Below are positions 34,346 through 46,600 of a stretch of 64,000 bases of DNA, piece by piece; positions within the stretch are counted from its first letter, which is position 1, and each line of letters opens with the position of its first letter. The DNA lies in NCBI GenBank assembly GCA_034008185.1, contig CM067081.1, forward strand, positions 6,075,821 through 6,139,820, in the 5' to 3' direction. Under the pieces are notes generated by a model. That model was not told the origin of the DNA and did no database searches. It saw only the letters and a list, made by a program, of their open reading frames with translations. A program made the translations under genes and the position numbers. This DNA comes from Gorsachius magnificus (taxonomy: Eukaryota; Chordata; Aves; Pelecaniformes; Ardeidae).

Positions 34346-36417
34346 GGGACAAAGTAAACAAAGTTTTTACATTCACTGGAGCCAGGATTCCTCTCATATG
34401 GACCATTAGACTGTAGATACCTGGTTTTCAGCTAGTTGCCCTATATTCCCTTTATACCAATGAAAAGAAATAGGTATCTTTAAACACTTCTAGTTTTGAT
34501 GTGTATTTTTGGCTGAGATAAATCATACTCTATAAGTGCCTATATCTCTCAGGGGCTATAAGAGAAACCATCATAACTAGCTCCCACCCTGGAAGCTCTT
34601 CCTTTTCATCCCTTAGTCCTCAAAGGTAGGTTTCAGAAAAGTTAGAAACTATGGAAAAGTCCCTTCTTTACTGGAGTTGTCATAATCCTCCTCCTGCTCT
34701 ATAGCAGGAAGTCTGTTAGAGCTGTTTACTCTAGGTTTGCTCTAAGGAGGTGTTTGACAATTTTTGTGCAATTACAGTATTGCTCAAAAGGTGTTATGCA
34801 TTAAAATCACTTACGTAAGCACTGAGAATTCATATTTCAGGTTCTTAAGACTCTGACAATGTAGTGATATCCTAGCTTATACTATCCTAAAATACCATCG
34901 CAATGCCATTCTTTGAAGCATTTGGAAATTGTTTCTATGATACATGACATGCAACAAAACATATGAAGAAGTTCTAAAAATTTCTTAGAAGTACAAACTG
35001 GGAGTGGGTAATGTCTCAGGTGTTGTCATTTTAATTTTTTGTCTCAGTGATCTTGAATACTCCGAGGTGTTCTGAAAGCTGTGAATGAGAGTGTGTCCCA
35101 ACAGGAAGCATAAAACAACATAAACCTTACAAAATATCTCAACATATGTGAATGTATATGAGATAAGAATTAGATTTCCAAATGTTTTTGGAGTCTCTTG
35201 TTAGTACGGTGAACCAAGAACAGATTTCCCAATACTCGCTTTCACTTGTGATAATTAATTTAAATTTAATTATGCTGACTACTGGACTTGAACCAGAGCT
35301 GCAAAGGATCTCAGCTTCAGTGGGCTCTGTCCAAGCTCACCTCCATGTCCTCAAGATCATTCTTGGTATCTGATCCTCAGCTTCACCCGGTAAGCTCACA
35401 ATACAGCGGATCCAGCCCATGTGTGGAGAAAGCAAGACAGGCTATGTGCATTTGTAGAGAGTCTTGGTGAACCTTAAGATGGATCAATAGGGAGCTGCAT
35501 AAATACTTCAATATATATGTGTGTGGATGGAAGATTAAGATTTCAAATAGCTAATCAGTTCTTCATATTTTTTCTCATTTACATTTTTATTCAGATTGGA
35601 AGTAAAAATAAACAGCCTTGTTCTCTGTCACTGGCTAGAAATGTAAATGTTTCCTTCTGCAAAGGCTACCTGTGCTTTGACATTTACTCCATGTGCCCAA
35701 ACATGGATGACATGCCCCTTAGGAAAAGACAGTTCAAGAAAAGGGAAAAAGGCAGGATCAGAAAACATTGTATCTATAGTTCTTTAGTGTGTATCACTGC
35801 CTTCTGTTATAAAACAAAACTCTGAGTATATCAGGCTTGTGAGGAATGCTCTCCCTTTGTTTCATATAGATCTGCAGAAGAGAAGTGCCTGGTTCCTCTT
35901 GTACACAGCTTTCCCATCCTTGTAAGAACCCGAAAACCTGGTTGATTAGCAGGGGTCCTCAAGGTTATACTGACAGTATCAAAAAGCAAACACCAGAGTT
36001 CTGTCAAAGACCCTAAATCTAACTTTTTTTTTTTTTTAGTTTACTACACAAAGTGCTGAACAAACCTAACTATTCAAAATTGTTGTTCAGACAAATTATT
36101 AGAAATATGAGCACCTCTCACATGTACGATGAAAGGCTTTTTTTTTTTTTTTTTTTTTTTTCTTTTCACAGAAGTCTAATGACGGGTAACTTAAGAAATA
36201 GTAACCACGATTACACTGTAATCATGTTTTCATCAACATCAGCCATACTTGGCTAGTAAAGTGCTGGACAAATTTGAAAGAAATCTTTCAATTAGTTCAA
36301 AAAGCATTTCATCAAATTTGGATGAATGTCAGCAAAACCATCGTCTAAGACTAACATTTACTTCTGGTTTTAGCAGCATGTGAAGCATAGAAAGAAAATT
36401 CTCTCACCTCATGTTAT
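34346..36417. other. Unique sequence, no gene recognised
   Basis: Contains T14 (36024-36037) and T24 (36138-36161) tracts. Open frames up to 102 codons lack any recognisable domain. Confidence 0.5.
36138..36161. repeat. T24 homopolymer
   Basis: Uninterrupted run of 24 T. It could be the reverse complement of a poly(A) tail, but no retrocopied gene or SINE is recognisable next to it. Length is likely variable between individuals and sequencing runs. Confidence 0.85.
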
Positions 36418-36920
36418 ATCATAGAATCATAGAATCATAGAATGTTTTGGGTTGGAAGGGACCCCTAGAGGTCATCTAGTCCAACCCCCCTGCAGTGAGC
36501 AGGGACACCTTTAACCAGATCAGGTTGCTCAGAGCCTCGTCCAACCTGGCCTTGAATGTTCCCAGGGATGGGGCCTCCACCCATTCCAGTGTTTGACCGC
36601 CCTCATTGTAAAGAATTTCTTCCTTATATCTAAACCTACCCTGGTTTAGTTTAAAACCATCACCCCTTGTCCTGTCACAGCTGGCCTTACTAAAAAGATT
36701 GTCCCCACCTTTCCTATAGGCCCCCTTTGGGTACTGAAAGGCCGCAATCAGGTCTCCCCGCAGCCTTCTTTTCTCCAGGCTGAACAACCCCAACTCTCTC
36801 AGCCTGGCCTCATAGCAGAGGTGCTCCAGCCCTCGGATCATTTTAGTAGCCCTCCTCTGGACCCGCTCCAACAGTTCCATGTCCTTCTTGTGCTGAGGGC
36901 TCCAGAGCTGGACACAGTAT
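36418..36920 (-). mobile_element. CR1 LINE 3' fragment, young subfamily
   Basis: Minus-strand CR1 from its 3' tail (three ATAGAATC units, then GTTTTGGGTTGGAAGGGACC) to GCTCCAGAGCTGGACACAGT in ORF2. It is the same subfamily as 25490-26574. Relative to that copy, about 18-24 bp around the CACCTCTCTGGGCAACC position are deleted (it reads GCCTCCACCCATTCCAGTGT), which shifts the frame. A 134-codon fragment (36476-36880) still shows [20 protein letters not shown] and [20 protein letters not shown]. Its 5' truncation point lies only about 14 bp from the start of an LTR. Confidence 0.93.
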
Positions 36921-36933
36921 CATATAAAAAAAA

Positions 36934-37496
36934 AGTCCTGGTTTTGTCTGGGACAGAGGGTTTCGGTTTTTTCCTAGTAGCTGGCACAGCACTGTGTTTT
37001 CGATTTAGGATGAGAAGAAGGTTGATAACTCCTGGATGATTTAGTTGTTGCTAAACAGTGCTTACACCAGTCAAGGACTTTTCAGCTTCTCATGCCCTGC
37101 CAGGAAGAAGCTGGGAATGGGCACAGTCAGGACAGCTGACCCCAGCTGGCCAAAGGGCTATTCCATACTGTATGACACCATGCTCAGTATAGAAACTGGA
37201 GGAGGTTGGCTGGAGGGGGGGAACTGCTGCTCAGGAACTGGGCGGGCATCGGTCGGCGGGTGGTGAGCAATTGCGTTGTGCATCAGTTATTTTGTATATC
37301 CTTTTATCATTATCATTATCATTATTATTGTTATTGTTATTATCCCTTCCTTCTCTGTCCTATTAAAATGTCTTTATCACAACCCATGAATTTTACTTTG
37401 TTTTTTTGAATTCTCTCCCCCATCCCACTACAGAGGCGGGGGGAGTGAGCAAATGGCTGTGTGATGTTTAGCTGCCTGCTGGGTTAAACCACAACA
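36934..37496 (+). mobile_element. Solo LTR, ERVL-like avian family (plus strand)
   Basis: Plus-strand LTR from AGTCCTGGTTTTGTCTGGGA (expected first base T is A) to GGGTTAAACCACAACA. Landmarks are AGTCAAGGACTTTTCAGCTT, GACAGCTGACCCCAGCTGGC, CCAAAGGGCTATTCCATACT, a degraded TATA (TATAGAAA, 37188-37195), an ATTATC/ATT/GTT microsatellite (37302-37342), a poly(A)-signal variant TATTAAA (37361-37367) and ATGTTTAGCTGCCTGCTGGG. Flanks AAAAA (36929-36933) and ATAAA (37497-37501) could be a 5-bp duplication with one mismatch, but the A-run makes this uncertain. It is the same subfamily as the LTR at 5223-5749, in the opposite orientation. Confidence 0.9.
37302..37342. repeat. Microsatellite inside LTR
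   Basis: ATCATTATCATTATC units followed by ATT and GTT units. It lies at the LTR position that is also repetitive in the copy at 5223-5749. Confidence 0.88.
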
Positions 37497-40400
37497 ATAA
37501 ATAAGAGCAGTTTGTCCCCAGCAGACTAAGTCAGCTTATGCAACTGAAGTTGACAACTTAACATGAGATGTCTCGATGCAAAATTTCATCCACATGCTCT
37601 GAAAAGGGCAAATTCATGTTAGAATACAAATGGCCAGATCTGGATGGAATTTCCAACAAACCCATCCAGTTTTAACGGTGATAGTTTGGAAAATCCTTGG
37701 GTGTGTACTCCTCCCTTCAGTTAAAATCTTCATTCTATTCCTTTCCTTCCCTCCATACCTCATTTTGAAAAGGGCTGATTAAAAATGCTGAGTCACCAGT
37801 GTCTCGTATGTTCTATCCTCTTTACCTCCCCTGGTTTTAATAAAAATAAACTTTCAGTAGTGTTCTATAAAAAATACATCAGCCTCTATTCCTCTGTGAT
37901 ATTAGTCAGACTGGTTGCAGTGAGCTTGTGCCAAGTTTTAAGGGTCAGCTCCCTCTTCTTGCACCATAAGTAGGTAGGCACTGTGGTAATATCATGTTTC
38001 AGCCTCTCTGCTTTTTTCCAGGTACCTGTTTAACTGTTTCAGTCACAGGAGGAAAAAGCTGTTTTAACTTCAGTGTTATTCACAAAACACTGTACAGATT
38101 TAAACAGACCCATGCTCTGTGAGTCCTGAAAAGCACCTGTAAGCAACAGTTTCCAGAGAACACCACAGGCAGAAAAAATAGTAATGTACAGAAAACACTT
38201 CAGTAGCATTAAAAGTACTTAAAATCTATTAAAACAACCAGTGATGTGTGAAGTGTATCACTCATGGAGAGTTTTATCCCACTTAACCATAGACATCTCA
38301 AAGGTAGGTGTCTCTGTCTAAGATGGTCACCAGATGCACCTTTTATCTTCAGTGGGGAAAAGTAGGTTCTTCCAGAGTGTAAACTGGTCAACTTTTCCAG
38401 ATGTACTCCAGGATGAGATGAAGCATATCATAGGGCTGCTGCGTTTCCCAACTGATAAAGAGGCATATGGAGATGTCAGCATTTGGTCAACTTAAATCTT
38501 CAGAGGTTGAGAAGAAGGGAAACTCCTTCATTCCCCTCCAAAATCACCACATTCCCAAAAGAATACTCAGGACCTCATTCTACATGGCCTCACTCTAGCT
38601 TGTAGATGAAAATTTGATAATTCAACAAAAGTAATTGAAACAAAACCTATATGTTGTATCATGAATGATGATACAGGCACAGCACTCAGTGCACACACAA
38701 GCCTTGTTCATGTACTAGCCACAGCTGAATCTACATGACTGTCTTTAACTTCTATATTTACAGCTTTCTTCCTCTAGCATTGATTAGATCATATCACAGA
38801 TGTAGAATGCAGAGTTTTCATTCCCTTCCATTGAGCCTCAGAAATAAAAACAAAGAAGCATGAAGCCCATGGGTTACAAGTGCAACACTTGCAAGTATAT
38901 TTTTGGTCATTTATAGCAGTTACAAATGCACAGCTGAATAAGAACAAAAGATTGCAAATTTTGTAATGGTTTGCATATTTCCCCACACATTTCTACCATA
39001 ATAAAACTGTTAAGATTTTGCTGATCACCAGTGAACTTTTGGGCATCTTCTGGAAGCAAATGAAAAACAAAGCAAAACCAGGAGAACACCCGGTTGTGAA
39101 TGGCATCCAGAGTTCACTGCACACCTTTACACGTCTGAGTTTATTCAGTTGGGTGCAACATATCAGTTGGGATGTAACATTTTAAATTAATTTGATTTCC
39201 TATATAGCATTATCACTTTGCTGACAGACATCAGACTTAGCAAGGAAATATTTATGTTTTCAGGGTTTCACCTTCATGTCCTGTAGCTCCACTGACAGTG
39301 CAGTAAAGTGCAGTGAAAAGAATCAGTAAAATGAGTTCCTCAGCAACTAAAGAATTACGTCCTTTTTCCCACAACCCCATTCCTAATTGTTCAGGACAGC
39401 TGGAAAAATAGCCGTTCTTCAGAAACAGACAGAGAAAAAGCCCAAAATGTCATTCAGCTTGCTTACTTCACATTGCTCAAAGTAGCTTAGAGGACAAAAG
39501 CAGCAATTTCTTTCTTGGTGGTACTCACTACTGGACTTGCAGAATGCAATGCAAAGAGTAATGAAAATATTTCCACAGATCATTTTGAGTGGTAGCATAT
39601 ATAAAACCAAACCAAACCAAACCAAACCAAACCAATCAATTAAAACAAAACCCCCCAAAACCCTCCCAAGATCAAAATTGTCAATTTATATTCTTTACCT
39701 AGGTTTTGTTTGAGTTTAGGACATTCCACTCTGTTTAGTGCTTTATACATTCATGGCAGCAATCCTATAGACTTCAGCAGCAGTTGTGAATAACCAGTAC
39801 TTCTATAAATAAAACTTTCAGTCAGGCATCGTATCCTAACCCTGGTTGCATCCACATCTGCGTGGACCACATGTTTGGCTTTAATTCTAGATTTTCTTCT
39901 GCATTCATATCAGATTTGATTCATTTTTCCATGTTGCCACCTAAAAGGCAGGACTTAGGATAATGAGCCCAGGACTACCAAATCCCCTGTTGCAGCCTAA
40001 AGCAGGGATTTCCCTGCATGTTCTCTACTTTTTGGAAAGGACCATATCCAACTGAGACATAAATAGAAAAAAACCTAAACCACCACATTGTGAACTGCAT
40101 CAGTTTTCTACTGAGCTTGATAAACTGAGATTTCTGCAGATACAAAGTTCATAGCAGATGTCCAGCATGGAGAAACTCAAGCATAAGCAAACAGCATTTG
40201 AGAAAATAAATAATAATTGAAAATAGAAAACTGAAGTGAGAAATTTCATATAACCTTCTATTATGGCTATGTTACCAGCTGCATCAATAAAGAGAAAATC
40301 CCTCTGCTGAAGTTAACAACATAATACATTTTGATCTGCAATTATCTCACATAAAAAGCTGTCAGCAGGTCGCCAGAAGATACTCTCTGAAGTAGCGCAT

Positions 40401-41059
40401 TTATTAATGCTAAAAATTTACAGCATAGGTTTTCTTCTCTTTTTGTTAAGATTTTTTTTTTAAATTATTTTCCTATAGTATTAGAAATCTTGCATTTAAA
40501 GACGCTTTATACGATCACAACTCAAGATGTCTCTGGTGGATCTCATAATTTTACACACAATCTCCTTATCTTCAGAGTAAATAGATAAGCTACTAATCTC
40601 TATTTTTTCAATTAGTAAAAATAAGCCATTCAAAGACATCTCTAAAGAGTTTTTCCATTTTACTGATACTTAGCAGAATTACAATGGTCTTCAAGCTCTT
40701 ATAAATTATTCTTATAAATTACTAAAGCCCTACAAAAAAAATTAGTGTGAAGCCCAAAGTGTTTATTTTAGTCATATCAGCAAGTTAGAAATGAATAAAA
40801 ATTTACTCATAAATAAAATTTCAAATGAAATTTGGCTAATACATTAACATCTTACCTTGATGACGCTTCCCATTAAAAACATAACCTTTAAAAAACATCC
40901 AGATCCACCAATTGTCAAAGTTTTAGTGATCAGTGTCAAATTTTCAGTAATAGGAATGCCCATTATTAGAGTATGAAATCATTATTCACATTTTCAACAT
41001 TTTCAAGCCAATCTCTGAACAGCACAATACAGGACAGACCATGGAAATAGGGATGTTTG
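37497..41059. other. Unique AT-rich sequence, no gene recognised
   Basis: Contains a (CCAAA)n microsatellite at 39605-39635. No transposon or exon recognised; open frames are at most 80 codons. Confidence 0.5.
39605..39635. repeat. (CCAAA)n microsatellite
   Basis: Six near-perfect pentanucleotide units, directly visible. Confidence 0.9.
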
Positions 41060-41118
41060 CCATCTTTGTAAAACACTTTGAGATCCCAGGACAAATATCT
41101 GCTATATAGTAATTATGG
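41060..41118 (+). repeat. Possible 3' end of an ancient LINE/SINE
   Basis: AAAACACTTTGAGATCCCAG followed by GACAAATATCTGCTATATAG resembles the conserved tail (CTTTGAGATCCT...GCTATATAA) of ancient vertebrate retroelements of the CR1/L3 type. Only the last 45 or so bases match by eye, so confidence is low. Confidence 0.4.
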
Positions 41119-41218
41119 CTACTGTTATTTCTGTTGGTTTATTCCAAGCCTGCAGGACAGTTTTCAAGATGATATGAAATGATCTCAGAGAGTTGGTAAG
41201 GAAGACCTTTATCCGTTT

Positions 41219-41650
41219 CTTTCTTTCAGTCCTTGTGACTGACCAATAAACCTCTATGGTGGTGGAGGGCTCAGTGGAGATGGGCCAGGGCAATGGGCCC
41301 ACGAAGGTCAGGGAATGGTGCAGGCTGTGGTTGACCACAGCTGTTGTGGAGACGCTGTATTTGTGTGTCATGGAAGGGACTGGAGGGTGGCCTTTGTCTT
41401 AGGTGGACATCTGCAGGCAGTTTACTCGATCAGCTGGTGGTGTTTCTCCTTGAGTTCATTGAAAATGTGGATGTGTCCATGAGTTGGCCAGACCACCATG
41501 GGGGTGGCTCAGCCCAGAGTAGAGTATGGAGGCTGAACAACTGGCAGGGGAGTTTTGGGAGAACAGCAGGCTTGGGGTGGCTTCAACCCACATGTTCCTT
41601 CCCAGTGATTGGGGATGCCCAGCATTGTAACGGTGAGCAGATAACAGAGA
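41219..41650. other. GC-rich island in AT-rich DNA, unidentified
   Basis: About 430 bp of visibly higher G content, with blocks such as GGTGGTGGAGGGCTCAGTGG and CCATGGGGGTGGCTCAGCCC. It contains a plus-strand open frame of 124 codons (41344-41718) without recognisable domain, signal peptide or splice structure. It could be the remnant of an unrecognised transposon or retrocopy. Edges are compositional and approximate. Confidence 0.35.
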
Positions 41651-43456
41651 CTGGTAATGGGGATCACATTGGTATTATGATCAAACTGTGTTTTGCAATT
41701 ACAATATATATTTTTTAAGTGTAACTTACATTTGTATCATGTTATGTGATAAATTTTGTATCACTCTGCTAAATCAGAAACACTGTGTAATATCAACTAT
41801 CTTTAAATAAATAAATATTATATTAAACATTACATGCTCCATGTGTACAATATTGAAAAGAACCTAGTCAGAACATACTGGACTCTGTCAAGCCTTAAGT
41901 GCCAGTCCTCCTCCCCAAGTATATTGCAATAATTCAAATAGCTCAAATAAAATCCACAAAATATATGGTGAGTGCTCAGAATATTTCATAATAATTCTTG
42001 CCTGAGAACCCTAACTTTCTCTGTATTTATCTAAAGATAGCCATTCTTAGACTCTCAGAAGGGAAAGAGATCCAATACTGTGAGACCCACAGAGATGCAA
42101 TGTACCACAGCACCTATGCTGAGACACCGTTTTGTAAACAACAGCAGAACACTCTCAAGTAGCATGACAACATGCAATACTTTCTCTTCATTGAAGTAAT
42201 TTATCCGACAACTTTTCCCCAAAACATGGAAAATGGCAATTCTGAGCAATGACAGTGCCAATATTTTTGCCTATCTTCTGACTATCCACTAAGCACCCAA
42301 ATTCTCCTCTTTGGTTGCAATCCGCCTGGAGCATCCAGAGGATCTCAGCAAGTGCAAGTGGTCCAGATGATCCAGATGATCATCCAGATGGCCTCAGCAA
42401 GTACTTGAGCAAGTGGCAAGGCTGAAAACGGGAGAGGAAATAATGAATGAAACACAGCTGAAGGTCAGCCCATATACACTTGTCCCTGGTAGTGGCTGCT
42501 GGAGAACACAGTTCAGTAATTTCCAGGAGTCATCAAACACAGGAAAAGCAGATGGGTTAGACGTTGCCTTTTGTTATAACACATAATTGCACAAACCTAC
42601 ATGAAATGGATACAAGTAAACATTTCTCAAGAGCTCTGCCATTTCTAGATGATTATCTCTTTCCTTAGAAAACACTGAATTTTCACTGCTAAATTGTTCA
42701 TAGCCTCCTTGAATGGACCTGACCCTCCCCTTCACTAGATTGCTTTTACATCAGTATTATTTAGTTCAGCATTGTGCTTCTACAGATTTCAATTATTTTT
42801 TTTTTCCAAGATCCCTCTGTTTTCAAGAGATTATAAGAAAGGAGTATAAACATGCAATTATAATACTGGATGAATAAGACCTGTTTCAATATTTTGGCCC
42901 AAATGACCCTTCATTGCAATTGTTCCAGGGAATGAACTGCTTGTTAATGTTTGTTAAATGCCACTGATAGAAGGCCATATCTGTAACTGTATATAACAGA
43001 GTGTGAAAATAATATAATGTTTCAAAACTAGCTGGAACTCATACTGTGGCTGACTTGCTCAAATCGATTTTTGACAAAGTAATTCAAAGTTATGTGCTAA
43101 AACTGTATTATGCCGCTTGCTCTGGAGTCTGCCATTGTTCATTGGTTCTGCTGCGTGCTTGCAGATGATGACACATACCAGATCTCATCAGCTACACAAT
43201 TTTCTGTGCAACAGGAAGATTTAAAAAACAAACAAATCAAAGATGAACAAGTATCAAAAGAGACAAAGTTGGTGGAAGGCATTATTTAGCCTTGAAGATA
43301 ACAACAACAGCAAAGATTCAGATGTCAGATAAGCTGCTATCACAGATGTTCTGGATTCATAAAAGATATCTACAACAGGCTGAAGCACAGTATGAAAGGC
43401 CTGAATTGTGTTCACTTGTCCATTTGAGCAGAACAAGAGTGAGTTTGCTGGAGTTT
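41651..43456. other. Unique sequence, no gene recognised
   Basis: Contains a small local duplication (42332-42416). No transposon or coding similarity recognised. Confidence 0.5.
42332..42416. repeat. Local direct duplication, about 30-35 bp units
   Basis: CATCCAGAGGATCTCAGCAA (from 42332) and CATCCAGATGGCCTCAGCAA (from 42381) are followed by GTGCAAGTGG and GTACTTGAGCAAGTGGCAAG respectively. TCCAGATGA units lie in between. The two main units start 49 bp apart. Confidence 0.7.
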
Positions 43457-43658
43457 ACTGGAACAGGTTGCCCAGAGAGGTGGTGGAGGCCCCATCCCTG
43501 GGAACATTCAAGGACAGGTTGGATGGGGCTGTGAGCAACCTGATCTAGTTAGTGGTGTCCCTGCTCACTGCAGGGGGGTTGGACTAGATGACCTCTAGGG
43601 GTCCCTTCCAACCCAAAACATTCTATGATTCTATGATTCTATGATTCTATGAGTCTAT
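43457..43658 (+). mobile_element. CR1 LINE 3' end, young subfamily
   Basis: About 200 bp plus-strand CR1 tail: ACTGGAACAGGTTGCCCAGA, GGTGGTGGAGGCCCCATCCC, CTGATCTAGTTAGTGGTGTC, ACTAGATGACCTCTAGGGGT, then four ATTCTATG-type tail units. It is severely 5'-truncated and holds only the last 30 or so ORF2 codons and the 3' untranslated end. It is very close in sequence to 25490-26574 over the shared part. Confidence 0.95.
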
Positions 43659-46600
43659 TAATGTTAATATTACTGAAATGGGAACTTGGAACATCTCTGC
43701 TTCTAACAATGTATATAATTCATTTTATGTATCTTTCCCTCAGAGTTATAAGAATCCTTTCTTTTGCATCTGATTCTTACCAGATACTTCTATAATTATG
43801 TTTGCAAACAGCAAATCAAAATGAAATAGTTGTTCATTTTAAAAAGCGTTTAATCAAGCCAAGATGTGAGACATCCACCACAAATGAGTTTTGTCCTACT
43901 ACAGTAAACTTTATCCTGCTGTACAGGCTATATATCTTCCTTACTATTTCACATTCATAGTGAGAACGTAAACAATTTTTTTTATTAACTATGGTGGTAA
44001 AGACCCCAGCACTCAATGAGCCCTTGAGCTCTATGAAAACTTGTACAGATTAAAGCGAATTAGACAGGAGAACATTAAACTGTGAAGGTGAAGTCACTTG
44101 TCCAACGGATGACAACATCAGATAAACTCCACGATAGACCTGGAACTGAGCTGGAGAGCCCTCTCCAAGTACTTTTTCCTCCCTTTTACTATCAGTCTTG
44201 ATTTTTTTTCCCATCTCATTTGCAAATAGAGGAATATGAGCATTCAGTCTTCAAAGAAGCTCAGAAGTACCTTGGGATATATGAATTTGGGAAAAAAAAT
44301 CTAAACAACAAACTGCTGCCTTGATCTAAGACTGAATTCTTCACAAAATTAATAGCTCCAATATTAAAACACCACCACATCAGTTCACAGATATATAGTG
44401 CCTATAATCCTTCATCAATAGCTTTGCATCTGAAACTGTTTTCACAGATCTGGTTCTCTATGCAGAAGGCAATGTTATGTGATGACATAAAAGTTTTATT
44501 ACAACAAATTTGAAATGGCCAAGTGAATTATGCTGGCCAGCCCAAAGTTATTCCAATAAAAAGCTTTATAACTCCATCCCATATTTTGCTTAAGCCTCAC
44601 ATTTTATAGAAAAGCTATTTTAGATTTTTTTTTTTTTATTGAGTCTTTAAAAAATGTATTGGCACCATAATTTGTATTTCTATGCCTGTAAAATCCAGGC
44701 TATCTTGATATCATGCATCTAACCATACTGTCAATAAGAAAGAAATCAAAAAAAAAAAGCATTGATTTTTTAAAAACCTGTAGAAAGCATTTAAAACCAT
44801 TTAGGCCAGATTCTGTACTATATTTCTGGTGTAGATAGAGAAGTAATGTTTCTCATGTCGACAGAAAGATACCGGTGAAGAATGGGAAATAGAGAAGAAT
44901 CAGTCCTTTTTAATATAAATCAAAATGTCACTCCTCTTTTAAGGTTCAATATTTCATCATCTGCCAGGTTCTAAATAAATGCTGCATAACACTTGATATA
45001 TCTGAAAGGCTGAAATTCCCAGCTCTCCAGTGAAAGAGAAAGCCTATTTCTAACCCTGACAGTTCTCAGGAGATTGAACCTTAAAATTATCAGTAGAACA
45101 GGACTGAATAGTGCATTAATAGAATTTTTAGCAATATAATTGTGAAGCTCTACTTTTAGTAGACCCACCACTGAGGAAAGAAAAGGGGAGCAAGGGAAAG
45201 AGATGGATAAAAAAGACTAAGAAAAGAACCCACCACCATCATCCCCATATTAAAAGGTCATGAGATATGTTTTGAAAACCTGAATTATATCTCTTCACAT
45301 ACATAAATGATAGTTTTTAATGGGTGAGCTACATTGGCAGACAAAGAGGCAGAAATTGTGTAGGGGTTTATATGTAACGTAATCTTTTTTTTTTTTTTTA
45401 GTGTTCAGGTACTAAAATATGCAAAGTGCTACATTATAGAGAGATGGTTGTACATTATAGCACAAGAATGAGTTGAACAGAATGAAAAGAAGGTGGAAAA
45501 TAATTACAATTTATTTAATATTCCTTTGATAACGTTTTTTGCCAGCTAGTCTTTTACATTTATTTATAAATGTCTATTCAACCGAGTTTTAGGGTAGAAT
45601 TCCCTCCCCACACATTTATTTCAATGCTGAGTTGGGGGGGGGGGGGGCGGGGGCAGGGGAAGGGGGCTGGTACTTCCTTTTTTTTAAGATGATGGGGAAA
45701 AAACTGTGGTTTGGGGAGGTCCAGAACTTCTCTTGGCCTGAAGGCAGAACCACTACATTCTGCTGTGGAGCCGCAGCATTAGTACACTGTACTAATTATA
45801 GTATATTACTGCATTGTACTCTGTAATGTTTCACCCTATTTTTTTTCTTCAGGAGGCCCCAGAGGTTTCATTACACAATGCTGCTTGTAGCCTACAATTA
45901 TTTGAATGAGAAACACATAAGAAAGTGCATAAATACCTAAGGTGCTACAGAGGAATGAAGTTGAGGAGAAGGCAATGGCACCAGGTGCAGTGCCCCAGCA
46001 GATCCTCAATCTAATTCCCGAAACTGAGACTGCATCATGTTCTCCAAAACAGAGTATTCAACGTTTCAGGCATGTGACCTGAAACACAGGACTGAAATCA
46101 AAATACCCTCATTCCAGAAGGTACTAGAGTCTTGTTTTCAATGTAACTGTGGTATCAGTGGGCATGGCAGTATGATCTGGTATGGGTTACAGCCTATACT
46201 CAACAGCTTTACTCCACATATGGCAGCAGTATAACCTTATTATCATCATGCTGAGCACGCAACAAATGCCCTATGGAAGCACCATGGAGGAAGATATATA
46301 TCATCATGCCAGCATTACAGATGTCATGCCAAAAATAAAGGATATATTTAAAATGTCTTTATTTAAATATTTAAGATCCTATCTGTTAGTAAAGAGGTTC
46401 TCTGCCTTCAATTTAGTTAGGCTGCCTCTTTGAGATATTTCTTCATGCATGAGTAATTTTATGAACCTAGATAAAGATTATCTAAACTTTGCATTAATTC
46501 CAGATAAAATGTATATGTCTGCATGAATACAAAGAGAGACACCAGTCAGAATGCAATCACTTTGAAAAAAACCATAGGATGACTAGCTAATGACAGCTAA

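Noticed and set aside
36138..36161. T24 as the poly(A) tail of a reverse-strand processed pseudogene
   Set aside because: No coding or transcript-like sequence is recognisable on the side where the retrocopy should lie.
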